Below are positions 11,472 to 24,814 of a stretch of 64,000 nucleotides of DNA, piece by piece; the stretch's first letter is position 1, and each line of letters begins with the position of its first letter. The notes beneath the pieces were generated by a model. It did not search any database. It was not told where the DNA came from and worked only from the letters and a program-made list of their open reading frames with translations. The translations under genes were made by a program, and so were the position numbers. This DNA comes from Uloborus plumipes. Lineage: Eukaryota > Arthropoda > Arachnida > Araneae > Uloboridae. Location: NCBI GenBank assembly GCA_038373865.1, contig JAXGGA010001139.1, positions 62,001-126,000 on the forward strand. The letters are read 5' to 3'.

Positions 11472-12543
11472 CAGTAAATTCCAAATTATCTGCGGAATAG
11501 TGTGGCACGGTAACCGCGAATAAGCGAATACCACGGATAATCTGAAAACTAGGTTAAAAAAAGGGTACCCTAGTGGCTAAAAAAAGTTCACAACCCAGCA
11601 CATACACTATTAGCTAAATGTAAGCTAAATTATAGCTGCAAATGATAACATTGAATGGAAAAAACATTTTTAAAAGCTAAAATCGTCCAAAAACGCACAT
11701 TGGTTCGAGGGCGGAAAAAATAGGGATTTCAATGTTTGAACATAGACAATGTTTAATGTCATAATTACTTAGCCCTTGAGTTGTAGTAACATACTACATA
11801 AGATTTATTTGGAAAAAAAATTGCATATTACCGAAAATAAGCCAAGAATGTTGAACAATTACATTTTTAATGAATTTTGAACGTGATCCTGTAGTGCAGT
11901 TTTCATTCATACGTTCAGTAATCAGAACTAAAATTTATAAAAATTCATTTCACATGGATCTTTTACACCTATAGGATGCATATTACACCAGAAATAATAA
12001 TTAAAATTAATAAAAATTTGAAATTATATGAAGTGAAAAAAAAAGTAATTGCGAAAAAATGTTATGAAATATATTGAGGCGTATATTTTGATAGGCAGCT
12101 TCCGGTGAGCTTCAACTATATGGACAAATAGTTTGAACCTTCCTGTAACTAAACAAAAACATTTTAGCTGCGACCACCTGCGACTGTGAGCGCGGCAAAT
12201 GTTTTTACTTGAATCTCACTATTTAGAAACACCAATATAGTAAACTAAGAAACTAAAAAATAACATGTCATAGTATAAGGGGGACAAATTGATTTTAATA
12301 TAAGAGATGGGCCATCAAATCTGACGTATTTCAAAAAAAAAAAATCTGCACCTTAGAAGCCAGACTAACGTAAGTCACATTTTCACTACCTCTTAATAAG
12401 AGCGATCTACATTCAAGGGATTTTTTCCGCTTTTTCCCCGTTTCGAACCATTGTGCAACGTACTCCCATTTTTCTGCATTCAGTAAATTATCACAGTGAA
12501 AAAAAAATGTGTGAAAGACCCGCGGATATACCGGAGTTTACCG
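11472..12543. mobile_element. pogo/Tigger-like DNA element remnant, ~1.07 kb
   Basis: The left end CAGTAAATTCCAAATTATCT and the right end (read inverted) CGGTAAACTCCGGTATATCC share the pattern C(A/G)GTAAA(T/C)TCC. Both abut TA (11470-11471 and 12544-12545). Near both ends are 'ctgcgga' / 'cgcgga' words, as in pogo-like TIRs. No transposase frame remains, so it is a deleted or non-autonomous copy. Confidence 0.6.
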
Positions 12544-12545
12544 TA

Positions 12546-13480
12546 TTTGATTGCTGCAATAAGGGTGGCTTGATCTTCAGGTAATTTCAACTTTTCTTGG
12601 TGCGTGCCTAATCGAAAGTAAACAAAAAAAAAAAAAAAAACATCTTGTCTCTGTTAGAACTCCCCCGACAGTGATTCCAGATTAATTGATAATAATGTCA
12701 TCACAAGCAGCACATGTGTTTCTCATCTCAAGTAAATTCGTTTCATCTTGGTAGAATTTGAGAGAGAGAGGTTAAAAGAATTGCATTTGCTGAAGAAGCT
12801 TGCTGTAGAAGCTTGTTTCTTCTATTCTTTTAAGATGAAGGTGAAATGGCTCAAGAGAATTAGTATTTGTTACGTTTAGGGTTGTTCTTTACTTTTCGTT
12901 AAATTCCCCGACTTGCTGTTCGGTTACTGTTAGGTAATTCCAGTTTCGTCGCTTTCCGTAATTATGTTGCTTACACTCAAGGAATTTAGCAACAATGTCG
13001 TTAATTACTTATCAAGATCAGTACATGCAAGCAAAATTGCTTTCGATAATTAGCTCTCTATCATTTGATCTTTAAAATTGAATCAGTGGTAAAATTGAAT
13101 CATCACACAATCTGTTTAATATGGTTTTTCAATTTTCAAATTGCTTTAACATATCTTAAATGCTTCTGTTCACAACAAACTGTTATTAGCTCAAGCGAGA
13201 CATTTTAAAAATGATGTAAAAGATAGCATTTCTTTTGAACCTCAGATTTTTAACTGTAACAAGATGAGATAATTTTTTTAACTTCGGTAATTTTAATAAA
13301 AGTGTTGACAGTTTTAAGACTGGCATACAAACTGCAAGACCCAAACTGCAAGAATCTAAACCTAGACTATTGAAAGTTTAGGGGGGGGGGAGTATTTGAG
13401 AAGGTTTCTAATTTAATTTTCGGAGGAGGGCTGTCGTTCTGGGAGACTCCTTAAAATTTGAGGAGGTGCGACATTGCTCT
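12546..13480. other. AT-rich sequence, no gene seen
   Basis: No coding or transposon signature was recognised. It contains an A17 run near 12624-12640 and a G10 run near 13381-13391. Confidence 0.4.
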
Positions 13481-13484
13481 TAAA

Positions 13485-13815
13485 GGAATGGGTACCCCTG
13501 TCCTAAGACAGTATATTGTACCACACACACTCCAATGTCCTCCGTACCTACATCTGCACGTAGTTTAAGGTTTAACCGATTGGATAGAGCTCTGAAGAGT
13601 GCTCCGTTTCTTTTTACCTGGACCAGAAGCCGAGCAACCTTAGACGCATTGATTTATAATGAGAATTTGGAGAACTTTGTGGCCACAAACATATTTAATC
13701 TGCCCAACTGACATTAGTGAACACGGTGGATCTTCTACCGGTTGGTATCTAACCCTGCACCCTGGAGTGTTTAACTCTCAACCGCTGAGCTTGCCACTTA
13801 GTTCGTGCTGTAAAC
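13485..13815 (-). mobile_element. tRNA-derived SINE-like unit
   Basis: On the minus strand from 13815 there is a tRNA-like head with 'AAGCTCAGCGGTTGAGAG' (D-arm and A box, about 13775-13792) and 'GGGTTAGATACC' (T-arm and B box, about 13744-13755). A more GC-rich body of about 250 bp follows. Head-then-body order and the local rise in GC fit a Pol III-type SINE. No poly-A tail or target duplication is evident, so the limits are approximate. Confidence 0.5.
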
Positions 13816-15920
13816 CGTTGAAAAGAACAAAATAAAATAAATCAGTTTGTTAAAACTTCTTTGGACAATCTATCTAAAGCTAGTGCAAAGATAGTCTACA
13901 GCTTTTTAAAGCAAGATCAACGTTTCAGAGCTCCAGAATTTAGTGGAATGAAACAATTAAGCAATTAAGGTAACCCGTCAGCCTATGAAACCTATTTAAC
14001 TGTACCGCATTTTCTTATTGCTGTGTCATAATGTTTCGATTTTTTAAGGGGTGCAAGTATTTCAGAAGCTTCTTTTTTTTATTAGTTTATTCAATAGCAA
14101 GTAATCTTAAAATGATTCATAACAAAAATTATCAACACCTTTCGAATAAAATTGGTTTCTTCTTGAAAACATTATTTACTTTCAAGAGTTTTTTTTTTCT
14201 AAAGCATTTTTTGGGAAATTATCGGGGGTTGGAACATACCAAATAAACGTTGGAATCCTGATTTAGCTTTCATTAAGAATTTTTCACATGTGATTAAACT
14301 TTTGGATCCCATTTACTGCCACATTTTATTCAACAAACGCACGAAACGGAATGTGTTATGAAAGAAAAATAATAAAAGAAGAGGGCATGAGCTATAGCCA
14401 AATGAGAACAATGATCTATTAATGATTGCTTAAAGAAATAGTGTCATATTTCTGAGATTATTTAATTTGCTGAATTTGAACTTTTAACAATTAGTTTACT
14501 TTTATCTCTCCGACAGAAAGCTTTTAATTTTGCTGACTGTCAAGTCTGGGCACTAAATACTTTTTTTTTCAAAATGTACAACCGCAGTGTAATTTCCCAG
14601 GTATGCAAAAGGAAGCTGAATCTCCAAAGTGTATAATTACTTATTTACGTACCATAAATGTAAGAATTACGATGCTATTTACGAAAATGTCACGAAAAGA
14701 AAAACATGATGAACAATAATTGTGTGATGCATAATTAAAAGTTTCAGAGTGGGAGTAGGAAAAGAGTAATTGAATGAATTTGGCTTAAAAAACTTTTTTA
14801 AGAAAATTTTCCACACTACTTGACTTAGCATTTGATGGAGAAAAGATAAATATATTTAAGCGAAAATATACATTTTCCAAATTTGTTTAAAACGTCAATG
14901 ACAATTTTCTACTTTAGGTAAGTTAAGAAGATTAAGAATACAAGTACTGTCAGCAGAATAATTATCAAAAGGAAAGTTTTTAACTCTAATCATTCTTTTA
15001 CAATACATTGCTCGAGAACCATTTTTAAACGTAGTATGTTTTAAATAGGCGAAGTACTTAAAAGATTTGCAGAAATTTAATAGGATCTTATTTGAATAAT
15101 TCACCTGAATTGTTGGTTTAAAATTGAAATTTGTTTCTGTAATAAAATGAAAGTTTGGTTTTGCTTTAACATTGTATTATCTCATCATTTGAAGTATTCT
15201 CTAAATATCTTTTATATTAGTTATTTTACTGCGGATTGTTACATAAAACATACATGAATGTAATGTTTTCCGAATTTATAGTTAGTGTTTTTCTTCTAGA
15301 TGCTATAGTTAACAGATTTTGAAGATTTAAAATGCTCAAAGGAGAAATTAAAGTCTAATAAAAGTGAAACACATTTGTTTACATTTGAAATGTATTTTGA
15401 ATATAAAAGCATTTTAAAGCACTAGATTTGTATGATAACTTTTAGACAGTATTTATAAAAACACGCAGTATAGTGTATCTTTGTTTTGTCAATAAAACTA
15501 CCGTAGTTAAAGAGATATATTTTTTATATTGAGCGTGAAATATTATATAGAAGTTCAGAATTAACATAATTTCTGTTTAAAACCTGGAACCAATAATTTT
15601 AGCTAGAAATTTTTAATATATTTTTTTTCAACAGTATTATTATGAGTTTAGTATATGTGGATGGTTGTTGTTATGAGGTCTTATAAAAATGACACAAGGA
15701 AACAATCGTTTGCATTTCATAAAAACGTTACATTTGCACTTGAAACAAATATTTTTTTTCGATTACAGTCTTGTATGTATGAGCCTTTTGAGATATTTTC
15801 AAGCCGAACCCACTGCTCACTCTCCTAACCCTTTAAATGCCCTAGAGAAAAACATAAGGCCTTTGCATTTGCTATGTGATACTGTGACACCCTGTCAAAA
15901 TTGAACGATGTAAATCGGAA
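13816..15920. other. AT-rich sequence, no gene seen
   Basis: Only short chance open frames, with A/T-dominated composition and no recognisable domain. No inverted repeats of note. Confidence 0.45.
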
Positions 15921-15921
15921 A

Positions 15922-16245
15922 AAAAATCGAGCTGTCCTTCTATGGTTTAGCGCTCTAATGGTGGATGATAATGCGAGACCACACTCGACGAAGGAGACGT
16001 AAAATCATAGTGTAGTTCTTGGATGGGAGTACTTACACCATTTGCTATAACGTCCTAAACTTGCACCAAACGACTTTCATATGTTTTCGGTTTTGAAGAG
16101 GAATCTCGTCGGAGCACTCTTTGGAAGCGATGCGGAAGTCAAACAAGCCGTTAAATTTTCTTCCATGTGCATTGTGCAAATATCTAAGTTTTCCCTGGTG
16201 TGCTTTTTGAAGCTGATGTCTTTTTTGTACTTATGTGGAAAAAAT
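15922..16245 (+). pseudogene. mariner transposase C-terminal fragment (DD34D type), dead
   Basis: One frame gives 'VDDNARPHSTKET', then a stop, then 'NHSVVLGWEYLHHL', another stop, 'LAPNDFHMF' and 'LKRNLVGALFGSDAEVKQA'. These match the conserved second half of animal mariner transposases: the DNARPH block with the second catalytic Asp, and the APSD block with the third. Two in-frame TAA codons, loss of everything before the second Asp and a degraded tail ('YVEK' near 16230) show it is not functional. No TIRs were found. Confidence 0.85.
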
Positions 16246-17027
16246 TATTTATAGCTTATTTTCAATGCGTTATTTAAGCTTTGCAACGCTGAGCACAGTC
16301 AAAGGAGGAAACTTATTTTCTGACCCCACCCCCCTCGTAAAATGGATTTTATAAGAATGAAAGCAATACGAAAACGCTCACTGATTTTCTGATTATATCT
16401 CGAATGTAAATTAAAATTGACAGACATATTTTAGCATATACTTCTCTCATTTTGCTAACAAATTCCACCCATAAGTTCCTCCAACTTCCTTTCTGATCTA
16501 ACTGCTGCTGTCAAATTTAAGATAAGCACGTTCTAGAAGCAGGCAATATTTAAGGGCCACACGTTGCAAGCGAGGCCCCTCCCTCTAATACCACGTAAAT
16601 AAATAACCATTCCAATGCATCGAAGAGCTCCCAACTCTCCATTTAGTTGCTGATGCTTCGTTTAGATGCGAGGATTGTCGCGAATCATATGAGAAAAAAT
16701 CGCACAGATAGAACTAATAAGCACTTCTCAGAGTTGAAATTTCACATGGGAATCGCAAATTGGCTGGAACTAAATCGGAGCGTCTTTTCCCCCAAAAGAA
16801 GAAATATTTTCTTTGGTATATAGATGCAATAGTGCAGCCTCAAGGGAAATCTTACAAAATATGGTTTTCACGATAAAGAATTTGTCTGCAACAGCTTAAC
16901 AATATTTTTGTTTAAAGTATCCATTTTCGGGAAGAAGTTGGTCATGATACATTAAGCATTGCTTGATTCAGAGCTAGCTATAGTGCTGGTAAAATCGGAT
17001 GACAGTCTAAAGATGAGGGGGGGGGGC
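16246..17027. other. No gene seen
   Basis: A mixed-composition stretch with a few GC-richer patches (16490-16700) but no recognisable domain, RNA or transposon end. A G9 run lies near 17018-17026. Confidence 0.4.
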
Positions 17028-17285
17028 GTAGCAGCAACGTTATTCAAGCAGTTGAATCTTGAATTTATAAAACTGATTTGAAAGTATTAACTTTTTAGAA
17101 AAATCTCTATTCATTGTTTGCGTTATGTGATAATTAAACTTTTTTTTCCAACCAGAGTGGCAGCAACGTTATATAAGCAGTTGAATCTTGAATTTGTAAA
17201 ATCAATTTAAATTATTATCTTTTTACAAAAATCTTTATTCATTGTTTGCGTTATGTGATAATTAAACTTTTTTTTTCAACCACAC
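17028..17285 (+). repeat. Two-copy tandem duplication, ~130-bp unit
   Basis: The unit starting 'gcagcaacgttat.caagca' and ending 'gttatgtgataattaaac' plus a T run occurs at about 17030-17153 and again at about 17160-17280, with a few substitutions. It is non-coding. Confidence 0.8.
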
Positions 17286-19720
<2,435 letters not shown>

Positions 19721-19722
19721 TA

Positions 19723-20478
<756 letters not shown>

Positions 20479-20479
20479 A

Positions 20480-20803
20480 CAGGGTGTTTCAAAAAATGTA
20501 TACACACTTTGAACTTCCATAGAAAATTTATTTACCGTTCTACAAAGTTAAATTTCAGGAAAATAGAAAGCTGAAAGTTCAATGTAAATGAAACATAAGT
20601 AACAAAGGAGAGCTTTGAAACAGTTCCAAGACTGCCGTTGATGACTCATCACTTGTAGCTGTTTGAGGCCGACCTCAATGACCTTTATGCACATCACACA
20701 CTGTTCCATGAACTTCGAATTTGTCTCGTATGCGTGTAATTGTTAATCTTGAAGGTGGTTCTGTATCATACTCCCTTCTCCACTATCTTTGAACTTCATG
20801 TTA
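20480..20803 (-). pseudogene. mariner-type transposase remnant, DUF4817 helix-turn-helix part
   Basis: Read on the minus strand from about 20799, one frame gives 'WRREYDTEPPSRLTITRIRD', then 'KFEVHGTVCDVHKG', a stop, 'GRPQTATSDESSTAVLELFQ' and 'SSP'. This order (EPPSRLTI, RDKFE..GTV, GRP.T.TS..S) is that of the DUF4817 N-terminal DNA-binding domain of arthropod mariner-like transposases. The catalytic domain is missing: the sequence passes straight to a terminus CAGGGTGTTTCAAAAAATG at 20480, next to TA. It is an internally deleted copy with nonsense codons. Its other end is cut by the Helitron at 20804. Confidence 0.8.
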
Positions 20804-21166
20804 ACCCGGCCACGCGTTGCTGTGGCTAAGGTATGGGTTAAACTATAATGTTTCAATAGAAACGAAAAACCTTATAACCATTATAGAGATCAACTTTATA
20901 TAAATATGAATTTGAGGTCAAAATATGAAAACAATCGAACAAAAATTTCCTAAGTTTGCTAGAAACAAAAATTCAACAAAAAAGGTAGCGTTTTAGTACT
21001 TAGAAATATTATATTCAAGCTTGTAACAATTGAGTTAATTAAAAATTTGCTAATTGCTATTGTAACATTTTATTTCGTAGTGTAACATTTTATTTTTTAA
21101 TAATGTAGGTAGAGTAGATAATTAACCAATATTATTTGTTATTTTTTGAATTATAAGCATTTTTAA

Positions 21167-22077
21167 CCCTGCTGCTGTGTTCGTCCCGAACATACGTATA
21201 CTGTGTTCGGGTCCAAATGGACCCAACATATGTAATTTATTCCCTAACACCGCTTTTTTTTAAATTTTTTCAAGCTTAATTATTATATTTGATTTTATTA
21301 GAGACTTCCAAACATAAATCACTCAATTTTTGTATTATATTTTACATATTTAATCCGAGAAAACACATAAATAAAATTTAAATATTATAGCAATTCCAGT
21401 TTTCGTACTAAAGAAAACTAACAAAATTATGTAAGCTGTCACTTTAAGAAATTTACTAGAAATTTTTAAGCTTAAAAAGAAGTGTTAAAAATGGAAATAC
21501 GAACAGTACAACATTTGTATGAGATATACAGATTTATGTACAGAATCATATGCGCGAAAGGAAGCGGCGGAGAGAGGGGGTAAAAGGGAATTCCCCTCAG
21601 ATAGGCATAATTGCAGAGTTTGCAGTTCTATGAAAGTTAACCTTGAAACATTTTCACTGGCACTGATTTCAATTCATAGAAAGGACGAAATGGTATTCAG
21701 AAAGAAAAAAAAATGAATGAAAGAAAAATAGAAGATAACCATTAAAAAATATTTAAAAAACGTACAAAAACAATGAACAAATGTTTTATTTATTGTTTCA
21801 TAAATTATGCATAAAATAAACAAGCATAAAATGATTTTGTTTCTCTGATACATGCTTTTTAATCATATGGGTCCAAAAGGACCCGAACACAGTATTAGTA
21901 AACTTTTTTTTGACAAGTAGGGTTATACTTCAATCAAAACAAAAAAAAATATGTGTGTAATATAACATGAAAATGAATACATTCTTGAAGTTACAACGTT
22001 ATACCAACGTTACTCGAAAATTTATAAGCAAATGAAATCTGTTTTGGGTCGAAAAGGACCCGAACACAGTAGCAGGG
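21167..22077. mobile_element. piggyBac-like element (911 bp) inserted at TTAA within the Helitron
   Basis: TTAA flanks both sides (21163-21166 and 22078-22081). The ends are inverted: CCCTGCTGCTGTGTTCG against CCCTGCTACTGTGTTCG. The uninterrupted Helitron copies show the empty site with a single TTTAA. CCC-starting TIRs with a TTAA duplication define piggyBac relatives. Extra copies of the word GTCC(A/G)AA(A/T)(A/G)GGACCC lie inside both ends (21210, 21870, 22048). There is no intact transposase. Confidence 0.85.
21519..21716 (+). pseudogene. Possible remnant of a piggyBac transposase C-terminus
   Basis: A 65-codon frame inside the piggyBac-like element includes 'REFPSDRHNCRVCSS'. PiggyBac transposases end in a cysteine-rich domain preceded by a basic stretch and a CxxC pair, so this could be a leftover. 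The rest of the domain is absent. The match is short and the start codon is arbitrary; chance is a real alternative. Confidence 0.25.
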
Positions 22078-22148
22078 TTAATTTCAGTTTAACTCAACAC
22101 TAATCGGTGCACAATATTATTTGTTAATCTGTCCCTTGTAAACAAAAA

Positions 22149-22535
22149 TAGATTGGACGGTTTTCCCACACGGGAGCAAGCGACCTATAGTTGCCCATGG
22201 GAAAAACATGGATTTCCTAAATCTAAACCGGAAATTGACAGTATTTGTCCTTGGGACTTATTAATGAACATGGCGAAAGCTAATCGAATGGGAAACTGTA
22301 GCCTTTTGAAGGGTATTGCAGATTCTGACGGTGTCATTGAGATACGTGGCAACAGAACTACTTCATCTTTAAACTTGCCAGTCAAAATGATTGCCTCAAT
22401 AATGTTCCCGGTGATTTTTTGATAACTAAACGCATACCATTGCATAACCTCGATGGATTTAAATTACGTAGAAGAACTATGGGTGAACCAATTTTCAACC
22501 ACATATTATGTGGTGGCATTCCGGGTATGTTTCAA
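22149..22535 (-). pseudogene. Helitron helicase (Pif1-type) C-terminal fragment, copy 4
   Basis: On the minus strand the frame reads '...KITGNIIEAIILTGKF', 'PRISMTP', '[17 protein letters not shown]' and 'CFSHGQL'. This is the end of the helicase domain of Helitron RepHel proteins (motif V/VI region, LAFAMTINK.QGQ...CFSHGQLYVA.SR). A one-base loss in an A/T run near 22417 shifts the frame upstream, and a TAG replaces the Tyr codon after HGQL. The N-terminal Rep and most of the helicase are absent. Confidence 0.85.
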
Positions 22536-22744
22536 GAATTTTAGCCAAGAATACAGAAAAGCTGGTAGATAAATAGATAATTTGCAATAAAAAATATATC
22601 GCGGTCCTAAATTGAGATAAAAACTATCCTATCATTTAAGTTGGACCAAACTGAAACTGCGTGCAAAATTTGGTTAAAATCGGTTTAGTAGCTGAGGAGT
22701 CCATTGGACACAAACACAGGGACACGTAATTTTTATATATTATA

Positions 22745-23042
22745 AGATTATTACTTGTTTACTGCGCTCCAGCAGCTGCCAGAACGTGTGCTTTATGTCG
22801 CTCAGCCATGGAGGTGTCAAAAAAGGCTTCGTAAAAAGGCTTAGCCAAGAACACAGAAAAGCTGGTAGCTAAATACATAATTTGCAATAAAAAATATATT
22901 GCGATCCTAAATTGAGATAAAAACTATCCTATCATTTAAGTTGGACCAAACTGAAACTGCGTGTAAAATTTAGTTAAAATCGGTTCAGTAGCTGAGGAGT
23001 CCATTGGCCACAAACACAGGGACACGTAATTTTTATATATTA

Positions 23043-23045
<3 letters not shown>
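22745..23045 (-). repeat. Helitron 5'-end unit (~300 bp), minus strand
   Basis: One copy of the ~300-bp unit that forms the arrays at 26.5-33.7 kb. On the minus strand it begins TCTTAATATATAAAAATTAC at 23045 and joins the 5' end of the Helitron copy at 22744. It lacks the CTAG terminus and borders (TA)n on its outer side. Confidence 0.85.

Positions 23046-23085
<40 letters not shown>
23046..23085. repeat. (TA)n microsatellite
   Basis: TA tract between the Helitron unit and the Tc1/mariner copy. The transposon's left TA target site lies in it (23084-23085). Confidence 0.95.
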
Positions 23086-23088
<3 letters not shown>

Positions 23089-23112
23089 TGAAGTGACAAA
23101 AGTCATGGGATA
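23086..23112 (+). repeat. Left terminal inverted repeat of the Tc1/mariner copy
   Basis: 27 bp starting CACTGAAGTGACAAAAGTCA, identical to the right TIR in reverse complement. It directly follows TA. Confidence 0.97.
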
Positions 23113-23228
23113 GCAATATGCAAATTTTCAGATGGCAGTAGCATCGCATAGAACAGGTATAAATGCGCAGTGTTTTTACAGAGCTTTCATTTCTGTTCAA
23201 GTTATTCATGTGAAGAGGTTTTAACGTG

Positions 23229-24272
23229 ATGATGACCGCACGACGTGAATTAACAGACTTTGAACGCGGAATGTTAGTTGGAGCTAGACGCATGGGTCAT
23301 GCCATTTCGGAAATCGTTAGAGAATTCAACATTCCCAGATCCACTGTGTCAAGAGTGTGCCGAGAGTATGAAATTTCAGGCATAACATCCCACCATGGAC
23401 AGCGCAGTGGTCGACCGCCTGCACTTAAAGATCGAGACCGGCGACGTCTGCAAAGAGTCGTAAATTCTAACAGACAAGCAACACTGCGTCAAATCACCGT
23501 AGAAATCAATGTGGGACGTACAATGGACGTGTCTGCTAGAACTGTGCGGAGAAATTTGGATTTCTTGGGCTATTCCAGCAGAAGACCGACTCGAGTGCCT
23601 TTACTGACAGAACGACATCGCTTGCAGCGACTCTCGTGGGCACGTGAGCATATCGGTTGGTCCCTAGATGAATGGAAAACCGTGGCCTGGTCCGATGAGT
23701 CACGATTTCAGCTGGTAAGAGCCGATGGTAGGGTTCGAGTGTGGCGCAGACCCCACGAAGCCATGGACCCAAACTGTCAGCAAGGCACTGTTCAAGCTGG
23801 TGGTGGCTCCATAATGGTGTGGGCTGTTTTTTCATGGCATGGACTTGGTCCTCTAGTGCGACTGGACCGAACATTGACTGGAAATGCTTATGTGCAGCTA
23901 CTTGGAGATCACTTGCAGCCATTCATGGACTTCATGTACCCAAACAACGATGGGATTTTTATGGATGACAATGCGCCATGTCATCGGGCCACAACTGTTC
24001 GCAATTGGTTTGAAGAAAATTCTGGACAATTCCAACGAATGATTTGGCCACCTAGATCGCCCGACATGAATCCCATTGAGCATTTATGGGACACCATCGA
24101 GAGGTCTGTTCGTGCCCAAAATCCTGCCCCATCAACGCTTTCACAATTATGGACGTCTATCGAGACAGCATGGCTCAATATTCCTGCAGAAGACTTCCAA
24201 CGACTTGTTGAGTCCATGCCACGTCGAGTTGTTGCACTTCGCCGGGCAAAAGGAGGGCCGACACGATATTAA
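23229..24272 (+). CDS. Tc1/mariner family transposase, intact (347 aa)
   Basis: Cuts and rejoins the surrounding transposon at TA sites in the nucleus. Starting at the first ATG (23229), residues ~10-50 form the first helix-turn-helix ('DFERGMLVGA', 'IPRSTVSRVC'). A 'SGRPP' linker follows (~60-64), then a second DNA-binding helix region (~70-118). The catalytic domain shows D156 ('WSDESRF'), D247 ('MDDNAPCH') and E284 ('SPDMNPIEHLW'), so the triad is complete. There are 36 residues between the second Asp and the Glu, longer than the 34 of classic Tc1 and matching the DD36E spacing. The Gly-rich 'AGGGSIMVWA' box (~189-198) is typical. The gene fills the element, with 116 bp before the start and 4 bp between the stop and the right TIR. 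No stop or frameshift is present. A GTG lies just upstream, but a eukaryotic start at ATG is expected. Confidence 0.97.
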   Translation: MMTARRELTDFERGMLVGARRMGHAISEIVREFNIPRSTVSRVCREYEISGITSHHGQRSGRPPALKDRDRRRLQRVVNSNRQATLRQITVEINVGRTMDVSARTVRRNLDFLGYSSRRPTRVPLLTERHRLQRLSWAREHIGWSLDEWKTVAWSDESRFQLVRADGRVRVWRRPHEAMDPNCQQGTVQAGGGSIMVWAVFSWHGLGPLVRLDRTLTGNAYVQLLGDHLQPFMDFMYPNNDGIFMDDNAPCHRATTVRNWFEENSGQFQRMIWPPRSPDMNPIEHLWDTIERSVRAQNPAPSTLSQLWTSIETAWLNIPAEDFQRLVESMPRRVVALRRAKGGPTRY

Positions 24273-24276
24273 GAGG

Positions 24277-24303
24277 TATCCCATGACTTTTGTCACTTCA
24301 GTG
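24277..24303 (-). repeat. Right terminal inverted repeat of the Tc1/mariner copy
   Basis: Exact reverse complement of 23086-23112, followed by TA and a short (TA)/(CA) tract. Confidence 0.97.
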
Positions 24304-24305
24304 TA

Positions 24306-24800
24306 TATATATATATACACACACACATATAAAAAGAAAACGAACTCAATGAGCATTTCAAATATAAGGTTAAAAGTACTGAAATGTGTTTGAATGAAAA
24401 TGTATTTTTAAATAGCCATACTGCACGCATTTCTTGCAGATATTGCTGGTACTAAAACCAGCTTGCATCCCCATGCATTCAACTGAATCTGGCATTTTCC
24501 GCACGAGAGCTAATTCAAGAAAAGAATGTTCTTCTCTTATCCAGAGTGTCACTTTCACTAACTGGTACCGAATTAAGAGGTGATAATCACATCAGAAGTA
24601 ACATCTCAGGTAACTTCATTAATCGAATTTAAGAAGACCCTTAACACGAGAAGGAGAGGGAAAGTATTTGCTCACGATTTTTTTTCTCGTTATATAAATT
24701 GGATACAAAGCATCCTTGGAGAATTTCGTTTTTGTAGATTTTTTTATACACATGTATAAAAAAGAAATATATTTAGTTAGACATTTCCTTACATGCTTTT
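24306..24800. other. No gene seen
   Basis: AT-rich; no recognisable domain or repeat beyond a short TA/CA tract at its left edge. Confidence 0.4.
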
Positions 24801-24814
24801 TACTTTCTTCTATA

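Larger units (their letters stand above)
20804..22744 (-). mobile_element. Helitron (family 1) copy, minus strand, interrupted
   Basis: Same sequence as the full copies at 28028-29061, 29976-30998 and 31168-32202. The 3' hairpin region GCCACAGCAACGCGTGGC is present near 20808-20826, but the terminal CTAG is lost where it joins the mariner remnant. Removing the 911-bp insertion (21167-22077) and one TTAA leaves about 1.03 kb, the normal length. It carries a helicase tail fragment (22149-22535). At 22744 it joins a further ~300-bp 5'-end unit. Confidence 0.85.
23086..24303 (+). mobile_element. Complete Tc1/mariner transposon, 1218 bp
   Basis: Perfect 27-bp TIRs (23086-23112 and 24277-24303) starting CACTGAAGTGACAAAAGTCA are flanked by TA on both sides. 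They enclose one uninterrupted transposase gene. Perfect TIRs plus an intact gene imply recent arrival and possible activity. The target was a (TA)n tract, remnants of which remain on both sides. Confidence 0.97.

Noticed and set aside
14031..14246. 71-codon Phe/Lys-rich frame
   Set aside because: Composition follows local A/T runs; no motif and no support from neighbours.
23536..23922. Frames overlapping the transposase gene on both strands
   Set aside because: Shadows of the intact transposase; none has a recognisable domain.
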